From: Alteraurantiacibacter hainanensis
GTDB lineage: Bacteria > Pseudomonadota > Alphaproteobacteria > Sphingomonadales > Sphingomonadaceae
DNA: 64,000 nucleotides
Assembly (NCBI RefSeq): GCF_036321025.1
Contig: NZ_JAZAPB010000002.1
Coordinates: forward strand, 248,001-312,000
Direction: 5' to 3'
Positions 35,082 to 44,030 of the stretch are shown piece by piece (position 1 is the stretch's first letter; the number at the start of each line of letters is the position of its first letter). Made by a program: the position numbers and the translations under genes. The notes below the pieces were generated by a model, which searched no databases, was not told the origin of the DNA, and saw only the letters and a list, made by a program, of their open reading frames with translations.

Positions 35082-35088
35082 CAGCCGG

Positions 35089-36297
35089 TCAGCCCTCCAG
35101 GCTCAGAAGGCCACTGTCCCGCACCTGCGAGGCGGCCTGGGCCTGCCCCTCGGCACGGGCGATGTAGCCGCGCGACTTCTCCACCTCGGTGGAAAGCGTC
35201 TCCACGGTCTGCTTCATCGAATCGAGCGCGCGCAGCTTGAACGAATCCACCTCGTCCATGGTGTCGTAGATGTTCTGGAAGGCGCGCTGCAGCGTTTCCA
35301 TGGGAATGGTGCTGCTGGCCGCCTGTTCGTGGATCTGTGCGGTGTTGTCGCGCAGCATCTGGCCGGTGGAATCGATGATGCCGGCGGTCGTCTGGTTCAG
35401 TGCGGTGATCTGGCCCAGCACCAGTTTCTGGTTGGTCATCGCCTGCGCCACGGTCACCGCGGTGCGCAGCGCGCCCACGGTGGTGGTGCTGGCGCGGTCG
35501 ACGCCCTTCACCAGCTCGACGTTGTTCTTCTTGACGAGGTCCAGCGCCAGGTAGCCCTGCACCGAAACCGCCATCTGCGTCAGCAGGTCCTGCGTGCGCT
35601 GGCGGACGTAGAACAGCGCCGTCTCGCGAATGGCCTTGGCCTTCTCGGGATCGGTGGAATCGAGTTCCGCGGCCTTTTCCTCAAGCTCTGCGTCCAGCGC
35701 CTTGGCGATATGGATCATCTGCTCGAGGTTGCCCATGGCTTCCCACAGCTTCTGCCGCTCAACGTCGATGGCGGCATTGTCCATCAGCAGCTCGTCCTTG
35801 CCGCTGGAAAGGCGGGCCAGGATCGACTGGATGTGTCCCTGGGCGCTGGTGTAGCTGTCGAAGTAGTTCTTCAGCTTGTTGCCGAAGGGAATGATGCCCA
35901 GGAACTTGCGCCCGGTCATCTTGCCGCGGCGACCGGGATCGAGTTCCTCCACCGTGCGGCGAAGCTCGGTCAGGTCCGCGCCCACGCCGCTGTCGGCATC
36001 CATCGCGCGCACCGGGCGATCTAGGAAGCGGTTGGACATCTGGCTGGCGGCCATGATTTCCTTGCGACCCATGTTGGTGATCTGGTCCACCTTCTTGCCG
36101 AAATCGGGCGACTTGGAATCCAGCGCCACCAGCTCGTTGACGAACCCGTCGACCTTTTCCTGCAGCTTGGTCTTCTTCTCCTCGCTGATGGGCACGAGGC
36201 CGGCGGCTCTTTCGGGCGCGACGCTGGGCACCGGATCCGGCGGGGTAAGGTCCAGATCGGTAGCGGTTGCGGTGGTCGTCTCTTTACTGGTGGCCAT
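35089..36297 (-). CDS. TelA-family toxic anion resistance protein
   Basis: 402 residues, almost all long alpha helices. TelA marks include FVNELVALDSKSPDFGKKVDQI, NMGRKEIMAASQMSNRFL, KNVEL-type VKKNNVELVKGVDRASTTTVGALRTAVTVAQA, and QTTAGIIDSTGQMLRDN. The family was named for tellurite resistance; more general envelope-stress roles are suspected. It is first in a three-gene operon with the xpaC-like and PHA-system genes. Confidence 0.92.
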   Translation of the reverse strand: MATSKETTTATATDLDLTPPDPVPSVAPERAAGLVPISEEKKTKLQEKVDGFVNELVALDSKSPDFGKKVDQITNMGRKEIMAASQMSNRFLDRPVRAMDADSGVGADLTELRRTVEELDPGRRGKMTGRKFLGIIPFGNKLKNYFDSYTSAQGHIQSILARLSSGKDELLMDNAAIDVERQKLWEAMGNLEQMIHIAKALDAELEEKAAELDSTDPEKAKAIRETALFYVRQRTQDLLTQMAVSVQGYLALDLVKKNNVELVKGVDRASTTTVGALRTAVTVAQAMTNQKLVLGQITALNQTTAGIIDSTGQMLRDNTAQIHEQAASSTIPMETLQRAFQNIYDTMDEVDSFKLRALDSMKQTVETLSTEVEKSRGYIARAEGQAQAASQVRDSGLLSLEG

Positions 36298-36407
36298 GCG
36301 CCTTCGATTCCCTCTTTGCCTGTCCTTGGCACGTGCCTACTGTATTAGGTATACAAGACACACGTTTCAAGTTTTGCCCTTGCGAGTTTCCGCGATATTG
36401 AACCGCA

Positions 36408-37997
36408 ATGCAATCGGAACCCACTTCGCCCGATAGGCCGGCCAGCGCGGCTGGCGGCGCCATAGCTTCCCCGCAACCGGAAACCGGCTTTCGCCGTGTC
36501 CTGCGCAGTTTTCGCGAGTGGTGGGGGCACGACGTCACCGGCACGGTGGACCAGATCGCGGTGATCGAGAAGCGGCGTTCGGAATGCCAGCTTTCCGCGC
36601 GCTACCTGCTGATGGTCTCGATGTCGGCGGGCATAGCCATCCTCGGCCTGCTGCTGTCCTCTCCGGCCGTCGTCATCGGCGCCATGCTGCTTTCCCCGCT
36701 GATGGACCCGATCATGGGCGTGGGCTTCGCGCTGGCCACGGGCGATTTCAAGTGGCTGCGCCAGTCGGCCAAGTCGCTGGCCATAGGCACCCTGTTCGCC
36801 ATCGTCTTCTGCGCGCTGATCGTGATGTTCTCTCCGTTGCAGACCGTCACCAGCGAGATCGCCGCGCGCACGCGGCCCAACCTGTTCGACCTTGCCGTGG
36901 CGTTCTTCTCCGCCGTCGCGGGCGCCTACGCGATGATCCGCGGGCGCGAGGGCACCATCGTGGGCGTGGCCATCGCCACCGCCTTGATGCCGCCGCTGGC
37001 GGTCGTGGGCTTCGGCCTCGCCACGCTGAACGGCACGGTGTTCTGGGGTTCGCTGTTCCTGTTCGTCACCAACCTTACCGCCATCGCGCTGACCGCGACG
37101 GCGATGGCGCGCATCTACGGCTTCTCCACCAGCCTTTCCGAAAAGCAGACGCAGTGGCAGGCAATTCTGATTTTCGCCGCCTTCGTGGCCCTGGCCATCC
37201 CGCTGTTCCTCTCGCTGCGCCAGATCGTGTGGGAATCGCAGGCGACGCGGCAGGCCAACAGCGTGGTAGAAGATGTGTTCAACGGGCGCGCGACGGTGTC
37301 GCAGCTCGAACCCAGCTTCGAAGCCGAGACCATGCAGGTGGCGGCCACGGTGCTCACTCCGGAAATCATCGGCGATGCCGAGACGCGTGCCGCCAACCTG
37401 CTGACGCGCCGACTGGGCCGCCCTGTAGATGTATCGATCACCCAGCTACGCGTCGGCACCAGCGCGCAGGCGCGGGAGGAGGCACAACTGGCCGCGGCGC
37501 GCAGGCAGGAAGCCGAGGCCGCCGCGCAGGCGCAGAACATCGCCGAAGAGCTTTCCCTGCTGGCCGGCGTGCCGATAGAAGAGGTGACGGTGGACCGCGA
37601 GCGACGCCGCGCCCTCGTCACGGCAAGGCCGCTGGATGGGGCCACGATGGCGGCCTACGCCGAACTGGAACGGCGCATCGACGCCACCAAGCCCGAATGG
37701 GACATTCGCCTGACGCCGCCCTTGCGAGCCTTGCCTCCGATCACCTTCGAGCAGGTCGAGGGCGAGGGTGACGCGCCCGCTACCTGGGAACTGAGCGCGC
37801 AGGGCCGCAACGCCGTGGAACTGGCCGCCTGGGCGCAGAGCCGTGTGGGCATACCCATAACGATCAGCGGTCCAAGCGACGCCGTGGCCGCCGCGCGCAA
37901 CGCCTTCACCTTCTACAATCTCGCGATCGCGGCGGAGGAACGTGGCAGCGGCTATGGCCCGGTCAATGTAACCTGGGCCTCGGGAGAAGGCGAATGA
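36408..37997 (+). CDS. DUF389 membrane protein
   Basis: 529 residues. The N-terminal half has six hydrophobic segments with the DUF389 signature SSPAVVIGAMLLSPLMDPIMGVG (written in part) and REGTIVGVAIATALMPPLAVVGFGL. The C-terminal half is soluble with an Ala/Glu/Gln-rich helical stretch (about 355-385) and a region resembling repeated BON/OmpA-like folds. Function is unknown. It diverges from telA across about 110 bp and its stop overlaps the MAPEG start by 4 bp. Confidence 0.88.
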   Translation: MQSEPTSPDRPASAAGGAIASPQPETGFRRVLRSFREWWGHDVTGTVDQIAVIEKRRSECQLSARYLLMVSMSAGIAILGLLLSSPAVVIGAMLLSPLMDPIMGVGFALATGDFKWLRQSAKSLAIGTLFAIVFCALIVMFSPLQTVTSEIAARTRPNLFDLAVAFFSAVAGAYAMIRGREGTIVGVAIATALMPPLAVVGFGLATLNGTVFWGSLFLFVTNLTAIALTATAMARIYGFSTSLSEKQTQWQAILIFAAFVALAIPLFLSLRQIVWESQATRQANSVVEDVFNGRATVSQLEPSFEAETMQVAATVLTPEIIGDAETRAANLLTRRLGRPVDVSITQLRVGTSAQAREEAQLAAARRQEAEAAAQAQNIAEELSLLAGVPIEEVTVDRERRRALVTARPLDGATMAAYAELERRIDATKPEWDIRLTPPLRALPPITFEQVEGEGDAPATWELSAQGRNAVELAAWAQSRVGIPITISGPSDAVAAARNAFTFYNLAIAAEERGSGYGPVNVTWASGEGE

Positions 37998-38392
37998 TGA
38001 CAAGCGAAATCACCGTTCTCGCGCTGGCGGGCCTGCTGCTGCTGGTGCACGTATTTTCAGCCACCCATTACAAGACGAAGCAGTACGGCCTCGACTGGAA
38101 CATGGGCGCCCGCGACGAGGATACAGAGCCGCTGAACGACATCGCCGGCCGGCTGGACAGGGCGCGCGGCAATTTCCTGGAAACGCTGCCGCTGGCGATC
38201 ATCGCGCTGGGCGGTGTCGTGGTGGCAGGCAAGGCGACCGATCTTACCGCAATCGCCGCCTGGGTCTGGCTGGGCGCGCGCCTCGTCTACCTGCCGCTGT
38301 ACTGGGCGGGCGTGCCGAAGGTGCGCACCTATGTGTGGGCCCTCAGCCTGCTGGCACTGCTCTACGTGCTGGGCGTGCTGCTGCTGGGCTAG
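37994..38392 (+). CDS. MAPEG family membrane protein
   Basis: 132 residues with four hydrophobic segments and the MAPEG pattern RLDRARGNFLETLPLAIIALG, WVWLGARLVYLPLYWAGVP, VRTYVWALSLLALLYVLGVLLLG. MAPEG proteins include microsomal glutathione transferases; the bacterial substrate is unknown. The ATG overlaps the DUF389 stop. Its stop shares CTAG with the convergent peptidase-like gene. Confidence 0.88.
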   Translation: MMTSEITVLALAGLLLLVHVFSATHYKTKQYGLDWNMGARDEDTEPLNDIAGRLDRARGNFLETLPLAIIALGGVVVAGKATDLTAIAAWVWLGARLVYLPLYWAGVPKVRTYVWALSLLALLYVLGVLLLG

Positions 38393-39360
38393 TTCGCCGC
38401 CAGTCGCCCGGCGAGGTCGCTGGCGGCAAGGACGGCACCGGCATCGTCAAAGGCCAGCAGCTGACGGATCGCGGCTCGCCGGTCTTGCGCCCGGTCGACG
38501 TGGCTTTCCGCGATACGCATGCCGACCCAGTAACCCAGTTCCGAAGGCCAGCCCTCGGGCGGGCTGCCCGCATTGGCGAACCAGCGGGCGAAGGCAGCCT
38601 GTCGTTCCTCCACGTCCGCCTCGGGATCGCGCAGGATGGCGCGGTCCGCCGCAAATTCACGCCAGACCATGCCCTCGTTGGCTCGCGCCCAGGCGTCGCG
38701 TTCCGGATTGATCGTGCGGCCGGTCACCAGCGAGGCGACGTAATCCGCGCCGCCCTCCGCCAGGGCCCAGGCCAGGAGCGGATCGTCCTGCCCCGCCTCG
38801 TCCGGAATGTCCTGCAGGGTGTGCACGGTCTCGTGGGCAAAGAAGGACCGCAGCCGGTCCCGGAAGGCAGCCTCGTCCGGTGCCAGGCGGCACAGCACTT
38901 CCAGCCCCAGCACCTGCATCCCTGGGGCCGCGGTGCCGCCGCTGTTATCCGCCCCGAACAGCACGGCGATGCGCGGCAAGGGCTTGTCGGGCAGCAGCCC
39001 GGACAGCGCCAGGTAGGTCGCGCGCAGTTCGCCGTTCGCTGCTTTCACCCACGGATAGCAGCGATCGATCGCATCGGCGTAGAGTTGCGGCTGGCCAGCG
39101 ATGGTGGCGGCAAGGTTCGCACCGCTCTCGATGCGTCCCGGCGTGAAGATCTCCACTGCCCGGCTGCCGGCATCGACGTAGCGCCGCTGCAACTGTTCCG
39201 CCGTCGGATTGCCGCCGCTTTCCCGCCACAGGGCGATGAAGCGGTCGGCATCGTCGGTCTCGATGGTTGCGGTCAGCGCGTCGCCTTGCTGCGCAAGTGC
39301 AGGGCACGATACGGCGAGGGCCAGCGCGCAGCACAGCGTGCGCGTGAAGAACGGTTTCAT
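38389..39360 (-). CDS. Exported putative zinc metallopeptidase (HExxH, DUF2268-like)
   Basis: 323 residues with a signal peptide (FTRTLCCALALAVSCPALAQ). RSFFAHETVHTLQ contains HETVH, a zinc-binding HExxH, and LLAWALAEGGADYVASLVTG supplies a downstream Glu typical of gluzincins such as DUF2268 peptidases. The rest is helical and lacks other recognisable domains. Substrate unknown; a periplasmic location is predicted. It is separated from the fatty acyl-AMP ligase gene by 25 bp on the same strand. Confidence 0.7.
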   Translation of the reverse strand: MKPFFTRTLCCALALAVSCPALAQQGDALTATIETDDADRFIALWRESGGNPTAEQLQRRYVDAGSRAVEIFTPGRIESGANLAATIAGQPQLYADAIDRCYPWVKAANGELRATYLALSGLLPDKPLPRIAVLFGADNSGGTAAPGMQVLGLEVLCRLAPDEAAFRDRLRSFFAHETVHTLQDIPDEAGQDDPLLAWALAEGGADYVASLVTGRTINPERDAWARANEGMVWREFAADRAILRDPEADVEERQAAFARWFANAGSPPEGWPSELGYWVGMRIAESHVDRAQDRRAAIRQLLAFDDAGAVLAASDLAGRLAAN

Positions 39361-39385
39361 GCCGCTCGTATTATCCCGGCAACGA

Positions 39386-41131
39386 TCAGGCCGCCAGCCG
39401 GAACGGTTCGATCTCGCCCGACAGGTACAGCTTCTTCGCCTTCGCGCGGCTGAGCTTGCCCGAAGACGTGCGCGGCAGGGTGCGCGGGGGAACCAGTTCC
39501 ACCACGCAGTTCATCCCGGTGACCGACCGCACCTTGTCGGCGATCTGGTCGCGCAGCTTTACCCGCTCTTCCGGGTCGGACACGCGGCAATGCACCAGCA
39601 CGGCGGGCGCTTCCTCGCCGTTCTCGGTCTCCACCGCGAAGGCGGCGATGTCGCCGTGGTTGAAGCCGGGCAGCTGCTCCACCGCCCATTCGATATCCTG
39701 CGGCCAGTGGTTCTTGCCGTTGATGATGATCATGTCCTTCGCCCGGCCGACGATGAACAGGTAGCCGTTGCCCATGTAACCCATGTCGCCGGTGTCCAGC
39801 CACGAGCCCTTGCCGTCGTCGGCGGGGACGAGGCATTCCTCGGTCGCTTCCTGGTTGCGGAAATAGGAATGCATCACGCTGGGTCCGCGGCACCAGACCT
39901 TGCCGATCTGGTGGTCGCCCTTGACCTCGCCGTTCTCGCCGCGGATTTCCACTTCCATGTCCTGCAGCGGCTTGCCGCAGTTCACGATGGCGCGGTAGCG
40001 GGCGGGGCGCGAGAGGTCGCGGCGGCTGCCCGAAAGGCGCTCCTCCTCCACCAGTTCCACGCGGATGCCTTCGCCCGGCGGCATCACGGTGACGGCCAGG
40101 GTCGCTTCGGCAAGGCCGTAGCTGGGGGTGAAGGCGCTCGCCTTGAACCCGGCATCGGCAAAGGCATTGACGAAGTTCTGCATCACGTCGGGCCGGATCA
40201 TGTCCGCGCCGTTGCCGGCGATGCGCCAGCGCGACAGGTCGAACCGGTCGCCGACACTGCTCTGGCTGGAAATGCGGCGGGCGCAGATGTCGTAGCCGAA
40301 GGTGGGCGAATAGCTGAGCGTCGTGCCCTTGTTGCGGCTGATCAGGTCGAGCCAGGCCAGCGGGCGGCGGGCGAAATGCTCCGTCTTGATGTAGTCGACG
40401 CTCACCTGGTTGGAAATCAGCGACAGGAAGCAGCCGACAAGGCCCATGTCGTGATACCACGGCAGCCAGCTGACCACCCGGTCGTTGTAGCCGATATTCA
40501 TGGAATCGGCGTGGCCGAACAGGTTGTGCAGCAGTGCCTCGTGCGTCACCGCCACGCCGGTCGGGAAACGGGTGGAGCCGCTGGAATACTGCAGATAGCA
40601 GATGTCCTCGGGCTTGGCCTCGGGCAGGTCGACCTGGGGCGCCTCGCGCTGCCTGAAGGTTGCCCAGTCGATCCCCTCGCAACCCTGTCGCTGTGCCGCG
40701 GCGGCGGCCATTTCGGAAATCTCGGGCGGGTAGAGCAGGATCTTGGGGTCGGAGCTTTGCAGCTGTACCGAAAGCTGTTCGATATAGCTTTCCTTGCCGC
40801 CGAATGTGGTGGGCAGCGGCAAGGGCACGGGCCAGGCCCCGGCGTAGACGCAGGCGCAGAACAGCGATGCGAATTCCGGTCCGGTTTCCGCCACCAGCGC
40901 CACGCGGTCGTTCTTGCCAATGCCCAACGCCACCAGCCGGTAGGCATCGGCGATCGCATCCTCGCGCATCCTGGCGTAGGGGTAGGCGCACGACAGCGTG
41001 CCGCGCATGTCGTGGAAATTCATGCCCTTTTCGCTGCGGGCAGCATAGTCGATCGCTTCGTTGAACGTGGCGAAATCCGACCTGCGGCGGGGCAGCGGAC
41101 AATCGTTGGGCGTGGGTGAGAGTTCGGTCAT
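39386..41131 (-). CDS. Fatty acyl-AMP ligase (FAAL-type)
   Basis: 581 residues of the AMP-forming adenylate family. The nucleotide motif YLQYSSGSTRFPTGVAVTH, then SWLPWYHDMGLVG, ASAFTPSYGLAEATLA, LDTGDMGYMGNGYLFIVGR and the C-terminal Lys in RTSSGKLSRAK are in order. The SSGSTRFPTGV and LPWYHDMGL patterns are those of fatty acyl-AMP ligases, which activate fatty acids for transfer to acyl carrier proteins and not to CoA. No polyketide synthase or carrier protein is near. It diverges from recX. Confidence 0.88.
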   Translation of the reverse strand: MTELSPTPNDCPLPRRRSDFATFNEAIDYAARSEKGMNFHDMRGTLSCAYPYARMREDAIADAYRLVALGIGKNDRVALVAETGPEFASLFCACVYAGAWPVPLPLPTTFGGKESYIEQLSVQLQSSDPKILLYPPEISEMAAAAAQRQGCEGIDWATFRQREAPQVDLPEAKPEDICYLQYSSGSTRFPTGVAVTHEALLHNLFGHADSMNIGYNDRVVSWLPWYHDMGLVGCFLSLISNQVSVDYIKTEHFARRPLAWLDLISRNKGTTLSYSPTFGYDICARRISSQSSVGDRFDLSRWRIAGNGADMIRPDVMQNFVNAFADAGFKASAFTPSYGLAEATLAVTVMPPGEGIRVELVEEERLSGSRRDLSRPARYRAIVNCGKPLQDMEVEIRGENGEVKGDHQIGKVWCRGPSVMHSYFRNQEATEECLVPADDGKGSWLDTGDMGYMGNGYLFIVGRAKDMIIINGKNHWPQDIEWAVEQLPGFNHGDIAAFAVETENGEEAPAVLVHCRVSDPEERVKLRDQIADKVRSVTGMNCVVELVPPRTLPRTSSGKLSRAKAKKLYLSGEIEPFRLAA

Positions 41132-41260
41132 AAGTGCTTGGGTTTCCCCTTATCGCGCGCGCTTGCTGCGCCTCCCGAATAACATTCGCGGCGCCGACAA
41201 TCCCATCGACACCGCGTGAAACTTTCCCATTTGACAGGAAGTGTGGCACGAATAAGGCCA

Positions 41261-41842
41261 ATGGAGCGCAATCTACAAGAGCCTAAACGTCGCGAACGGC
41301 GTAAAAAGCCGCTGGAGCCCGCAAGCCTGGAGGAAATGGCGCTCGCCTATGTCGCCCGTTTCGCCACCAGCGCGGCCAAGCTGGAGCGCTATCTGCACAG
41401 GAAATTGCGCGAACGCGGCTGGGAGGGCGAGGACGAACCCGACATCGCCGCGATGGTGAACCGCTATGTCGAGCGCGGGTATGTCGACGACACGGTCTAT
41501 GCACGGGCCAGGGCGAACGACCTCGTGCGGCGCGGCTACGGCGGGCGGCGGGTGAGGCAGGCGCTGGGACAGGCCGGCATAGGCGAAGGCGTGGCCGATG
41601 CGGTCGCGCCGGACGATCACGCCGCGCGCGGCGCCGCGCTCCACCTGGCGCGCAAGCGGGGGTTCGGTCCGTTCGCCGCTACCCCTCCCGACCGTGAACG
41701 CCGCGAGAAACAGATTGCGGCCATGCTGCGGGCAGGCCACAGCTTCGACCACGTGCTCGGCATACTGGACGCGGCGGACGAGGATGCCGCGCAGGAGTGG
41801 GTCGACGAGGCGCGCGAGGAAAGCGGAGACTGGGACGCATGA
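41261..41842 (+). CDS. recX: RecX-family regulatory protein
   Basis: 193 residues with RecX three-helix repeats: ALAYVARFATSAAKLERYLHRKLRERGW, YVERGYVDDTVYARARANDLVRRGYGGRRVRQAL and HSFDHVLGILDA. RecX binds RecA filaments and restrains recombination. ATG 41261 after AATAAGG is preferred to the in-frame GTG 41216; a TTGACA at 41232-41237 upstream could be its -35. No recA is nearby. Its stop overlaps the DUF192 start by 4 bp. Confidence 0.88.
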   Translation: MERNLQEPKRRERRKKPLEPASLEEMALAYVARFATSAAKLERYLHRKLRERGWEGEDEPDIAAMVNRYVERGYVDDTVYARARANDLVRRGYGGRRVRQALGQAGIGEGVADAVAPDDHAARGAALHLARKRGFGPFAATPPDRERREKQIAAMLRAGHSFDHVLGILDAADEDAAQEWVDEAREESGDWDA

Positions 41843-42336
41843 ATTCGAAATCCACCTGGCTTACGGCCGTTTCCACCCTGATGGCCGGCATGCTGGCCGC
41901 ATGCTCCCCGCAGGCGGCGGAGCAGGTGCCCGAGCCCACCAGCGCAGCCCCGTCCACCCATCCCGAATCGGGGCTGGAAGTCATCCCGGTGACCGTCACC
42001 ACCGACGCGGGCACGCACACCTTCATGTCCGAAGTGGCGGACACGGTGGAGGCACAGCGCCGCGGCCTGATGTTCCGGACCGAGATGGGTGCGAACGAGG
42101 GCATGATCTTCCCCTACGACACGCCGCAGGTGCTGGGGTTCTGGATGCGCAACACCGTGCTGCCGCTGGATATCATCTTCATCGGGCCCGATCGCCGCAT
42201 CCTCAACGTGGCCGACGGCGTGCCCTACAACGAGACCAGCGTCTATTCGGAGGGCGATGCCGTCGCCGTGCTGGAGCTGAACCGCGGCCGGGCAGCCGAA
42301 CTGGGCATCGGACCGGGCGATCTGGTGGAGTGGTGA
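41839..42336 (+). CDS. DUF192 lipoprotein-like exported protein
   Basis: 165 residues. The N-terminus (MNSKSTWLTAVSTLMAGMLAAC) is a lipoprotein signal with lipobox LAAC. The DUF192 domain follows: VADTVEAQRRGLMFRTEMGANEGMIFPYDTPQVLGFWMRNTVLPLDIIFI. DUF192 is a small beta fold of unknown function that is widespread in alphaproteobacteria. Translationally coupled to recX. Confidence 0.88.
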   Translation: MNSKSTWLTAVSTLMAGMLAACSPQAAEQVPEPTSAAPSTHPESGLEVIPVTVTTDAGTHTFMSEVADTVEAQRRGLMFRTEMGANEGMIFPYDTPQVLGFWMRNTVLPLDIIFIGPDRRILNVADGVPYNETSVYSEGDAVAVLELNRGRAAELGIGPGDLVEW

Positions 42337-42400
42337 TGCAGCTCGCGTTCCCGGCCCAAACCTATTGGCGTTCCAGCCCAGACCCGCTAATGGCGCGCAC

Positions 42401-42799
42401 ATGAGCTTTCTCGGCAAGATCTTCACCTGGTGGGACGGGGCCACGATCGGCACTTCGCTGTGGTCCGCGCGTAATGGCGAGCATGTCGGCACCGATGGGC
42501 AGGGCAACAAGTACTACCGCTCGAAGAACGTGAAGAACGGCCAGCGCGAACGGCGCTGGGTGATCTACGAGGGCGCCAACGACGCCAGCCGGGTGCCCAG
42601 CGAATGGCACGGGTGGCTGCACGGTTCCTACGACGAACTGCCTGAAAGCCATCTTCCCCCGCCGCGCATCTGGGAAGTCGACTATACGCCCAACGCGACG
42701 GGCAGCGATAAGCGCTACCTGCCCTCCGGCGCGCTGGAGCGGGGCGGCAAGCGCGCCTCCGCCACCGGCGACTACGAAGCCTGGACTCCGGACGCGTGA
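42401..42799 (+). CDS. NDUFA12-like NADH:ubiquinone oxidoreductase accessory subunit
   Basis: 132 residues. FTWWDGATIGTSLWSARNGEHVGTDGQGNKYY, then RRWVIYEGANDASRVPSEWHGWLH, is the NDUFA12 (17.2 kDa) pattern, a supernumerary complex I subunit shared by mitochondria and alphaproteobacteria. There is no signal peptide, so it lies on the cytoplasmic face. Start ATG 42401 gives MSFLGKIFTWWDG; an earlier in-frame TTG 42365 is not needed. Its stop overlaps the DUF2155 GTG start by 4 bp. Confidence 0.93.
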   Translation: MSFLGKIFTWWDGATIGTSLWSARNGEHVGTDGQGNKYYRSKNVKNGQRERRWVIYEGANDASRVPSEWHGWLHGSYDELPESHLPPPRIWEVDYTPNATGSDKRYLPSGALERGGKRASATGDYEAWTPDA

Positions 42800-43299
42800 G
42801 ACTTGCCGGGGTCGCCGTGGCAGCCCTGCTGCTGGCCGCCTGCGACAGCGGAGCGCCCGAGGTCGAGGAAGAAAACACCGAGGTCCCCGAGGAGCTGGTG
42901 AGCGAGCCCATGCCCCAGCTGGGTGATTTCGAGGGGATCGGCACACCGATGGAAGAGCGCGTGGCCACCATCGGCATCATCAACAAGCGCAACAACCTGT
43001 CGCGCGATATCGAGATGTCGCCGGGCGAATCGCGCCGCGTGGACGATGTCGTCGTGCGCCTGTCCGCCTGCGAGCGCACCGCGCCGTGGGAAAGCCCGGC
43101 CGAGACCGGGGCATTCGTGCAGGTGTTCGTGAACGAAGAGCGCGATCCCGATTCCGACCCGAGTTTCCTGCGCATCTTTTCCGGCTGGCTGTTCAAGAAC
43201 TCGCCCAGCCTGAACGTGGTGGAGCACCCGATCTACGACGTCTGGGTCAAGGACTGCGCGATGAGCTTCCCTGGAGAAGAGGAAGAGGCCGAGGCCTGA
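42796..43299 (+). CDS. DUF2155 lipoprotein
   Basis: 167 residues beginning with GTG. MRLAGVAVAALLLAACDSG is a lipoprotein signal (lipobox LAAC). An acidic linker leads to the DUF2155 domain: TIGIINKRNNLSRDIEMSPGES, SACERTAPWESPAETGAFVQVF, FSGWLFKNSPSLNVVEHPIYDVWVKDC. Two Cys (SACERT and KDCAMS) may pair in the periplasm. Function unknown; the NDUFA12-DUF2155-aat order is common in alphaproteobacteria. Its last 67 bp overlap the convergent aat gene. Confidence 0.88.
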   Translation: MRLAGVAVAALLLAACDSGAPEVEEENTEVPEELVSEPMPQLGDFEGIGTPMEERVATIGIINKRNNLSRDIEMSPGESRRVDDVVVRLSACERTAPWESPAETGAFVQVFVNEERDPDSDPSFLRIFSGWLFKNSPSLNVVEHPIYDVWVKDCAMSFPGEEEEAEA

Positions 43300-43961
43300 T
43301 CCAGCGCCCGGCGCGCTTCCGGCAGGCTGCATAGCGGCGGCCGGTCGCAGGCCTTCGCCAGCAATTCCAGGTACCGCTCCCGGTCGATTTCCGTCGCGCC
43401 CAGCGAAGCGAGGTGCCCGGTCATGAACTGGCAATCCAGCAGCATGAAGCCAGCCCGGCGCATCAGCGCCACCAGCCAGGCGAGCGCCACCTTGCTTGCA
43501 TTGTCGGCACGGCTGAACATGCTTTCGCCGCAGAATACCCGTTCGAATGCCACGCCGTAAAGCCCGCCCACCAGCCGGTCGTCCTGCCAGCATTCCACCG
43601 AATGGGCATGGCCGTGGCGATGCAGGTTGCGATAGCTGGCGGCGATGGTGTGGCTGATCCAGGTGCCGCTCTGCCCGCTTTCCGCGCCGGGCTCCGGCCT
43701 TGGCTGGGCGCAGGCATCCACCACCGCGCCGAAATCCGCGTCCACGGTCACGCGGAAACGATCCTGCCTTATGACCTTGGCCAGCGAGCGCGAGCAGTGA
43801 AACCCGTCCAGCGGCAGGATCGCGCGACGGCGCGGCTCCACCCAGAACACCTCGTCGTCATCGCGCGAATCGGCCATCGGGAAAACGCCGCTGCGATAGG
43901 CCAGCAGCAGCACGTCGGGCGGGATGATTCGAGGCGACGGGGCGTGCATGGCGTTCGCCAT
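43233..43961 (-). CDS. aat: Leucyl/phenylalanyl-tRNA-protein transferase
   Basis: 242-residue Aat, which adds Leu or Phe to N-terminal Arg/Lys of proteins, marking them for ClpS/ClpAP in the N-end rule. Characteristic blocks: LLLAYRSGVFPMADSRDDDEVFWVEPRRRAILPLD, SVECWQDDRLVGGLYGVAFERVFCGESMFSR, NASKVALAWLV, LLDCQFMTGHLASLGA. Its C-terminal end lies inside the 3' end of the DUF2155 gene on the opposite strand, so both C-termini are constrained together. Confidence 0.96.
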   Translation of the reverse strand: MANAMHAPSPRIIPPDVLLLAYRSGVFPMADSRDDDEVFWVEPRRRAILPLDGFHCSRSLAKVIRQDRFRVTVDADFGAVVDACAQPRPEPGAESGQSGTWISHTIAASYRNLHRHGHAHSVECWQDDRLVGGLYGVAFERVFCGESMFSRADNASKVALAWLVALMRRAGFMLLDCQFMTGHLASLGATEIDRERYLELLAKACDRPPLCSLPEARRALDQASASSSSPGKLIAQSLTQTS

Positions 43962-43984
43962 AGCAGAGCCAATCCATCAGGTCG

Positions 43985-44012
43985 CTTGCGTTCATCTGCG
44001 CTTGGCTATAGA
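43985..44012 (+). promoter_or_regulatory. Promoter of tRNA-Trp
   Basis: CTTGCG at 43985-43990 and TATAGA at 44007-44012 are separated by 16 bp. The -10 hexamer ends 18 bases before the mature tRNA 5' end, a normal distance for a short tRNA leader. Confidence 0.5.
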
Positions 44013-44030
44013 GGCGCTTTCCGCATCTGC

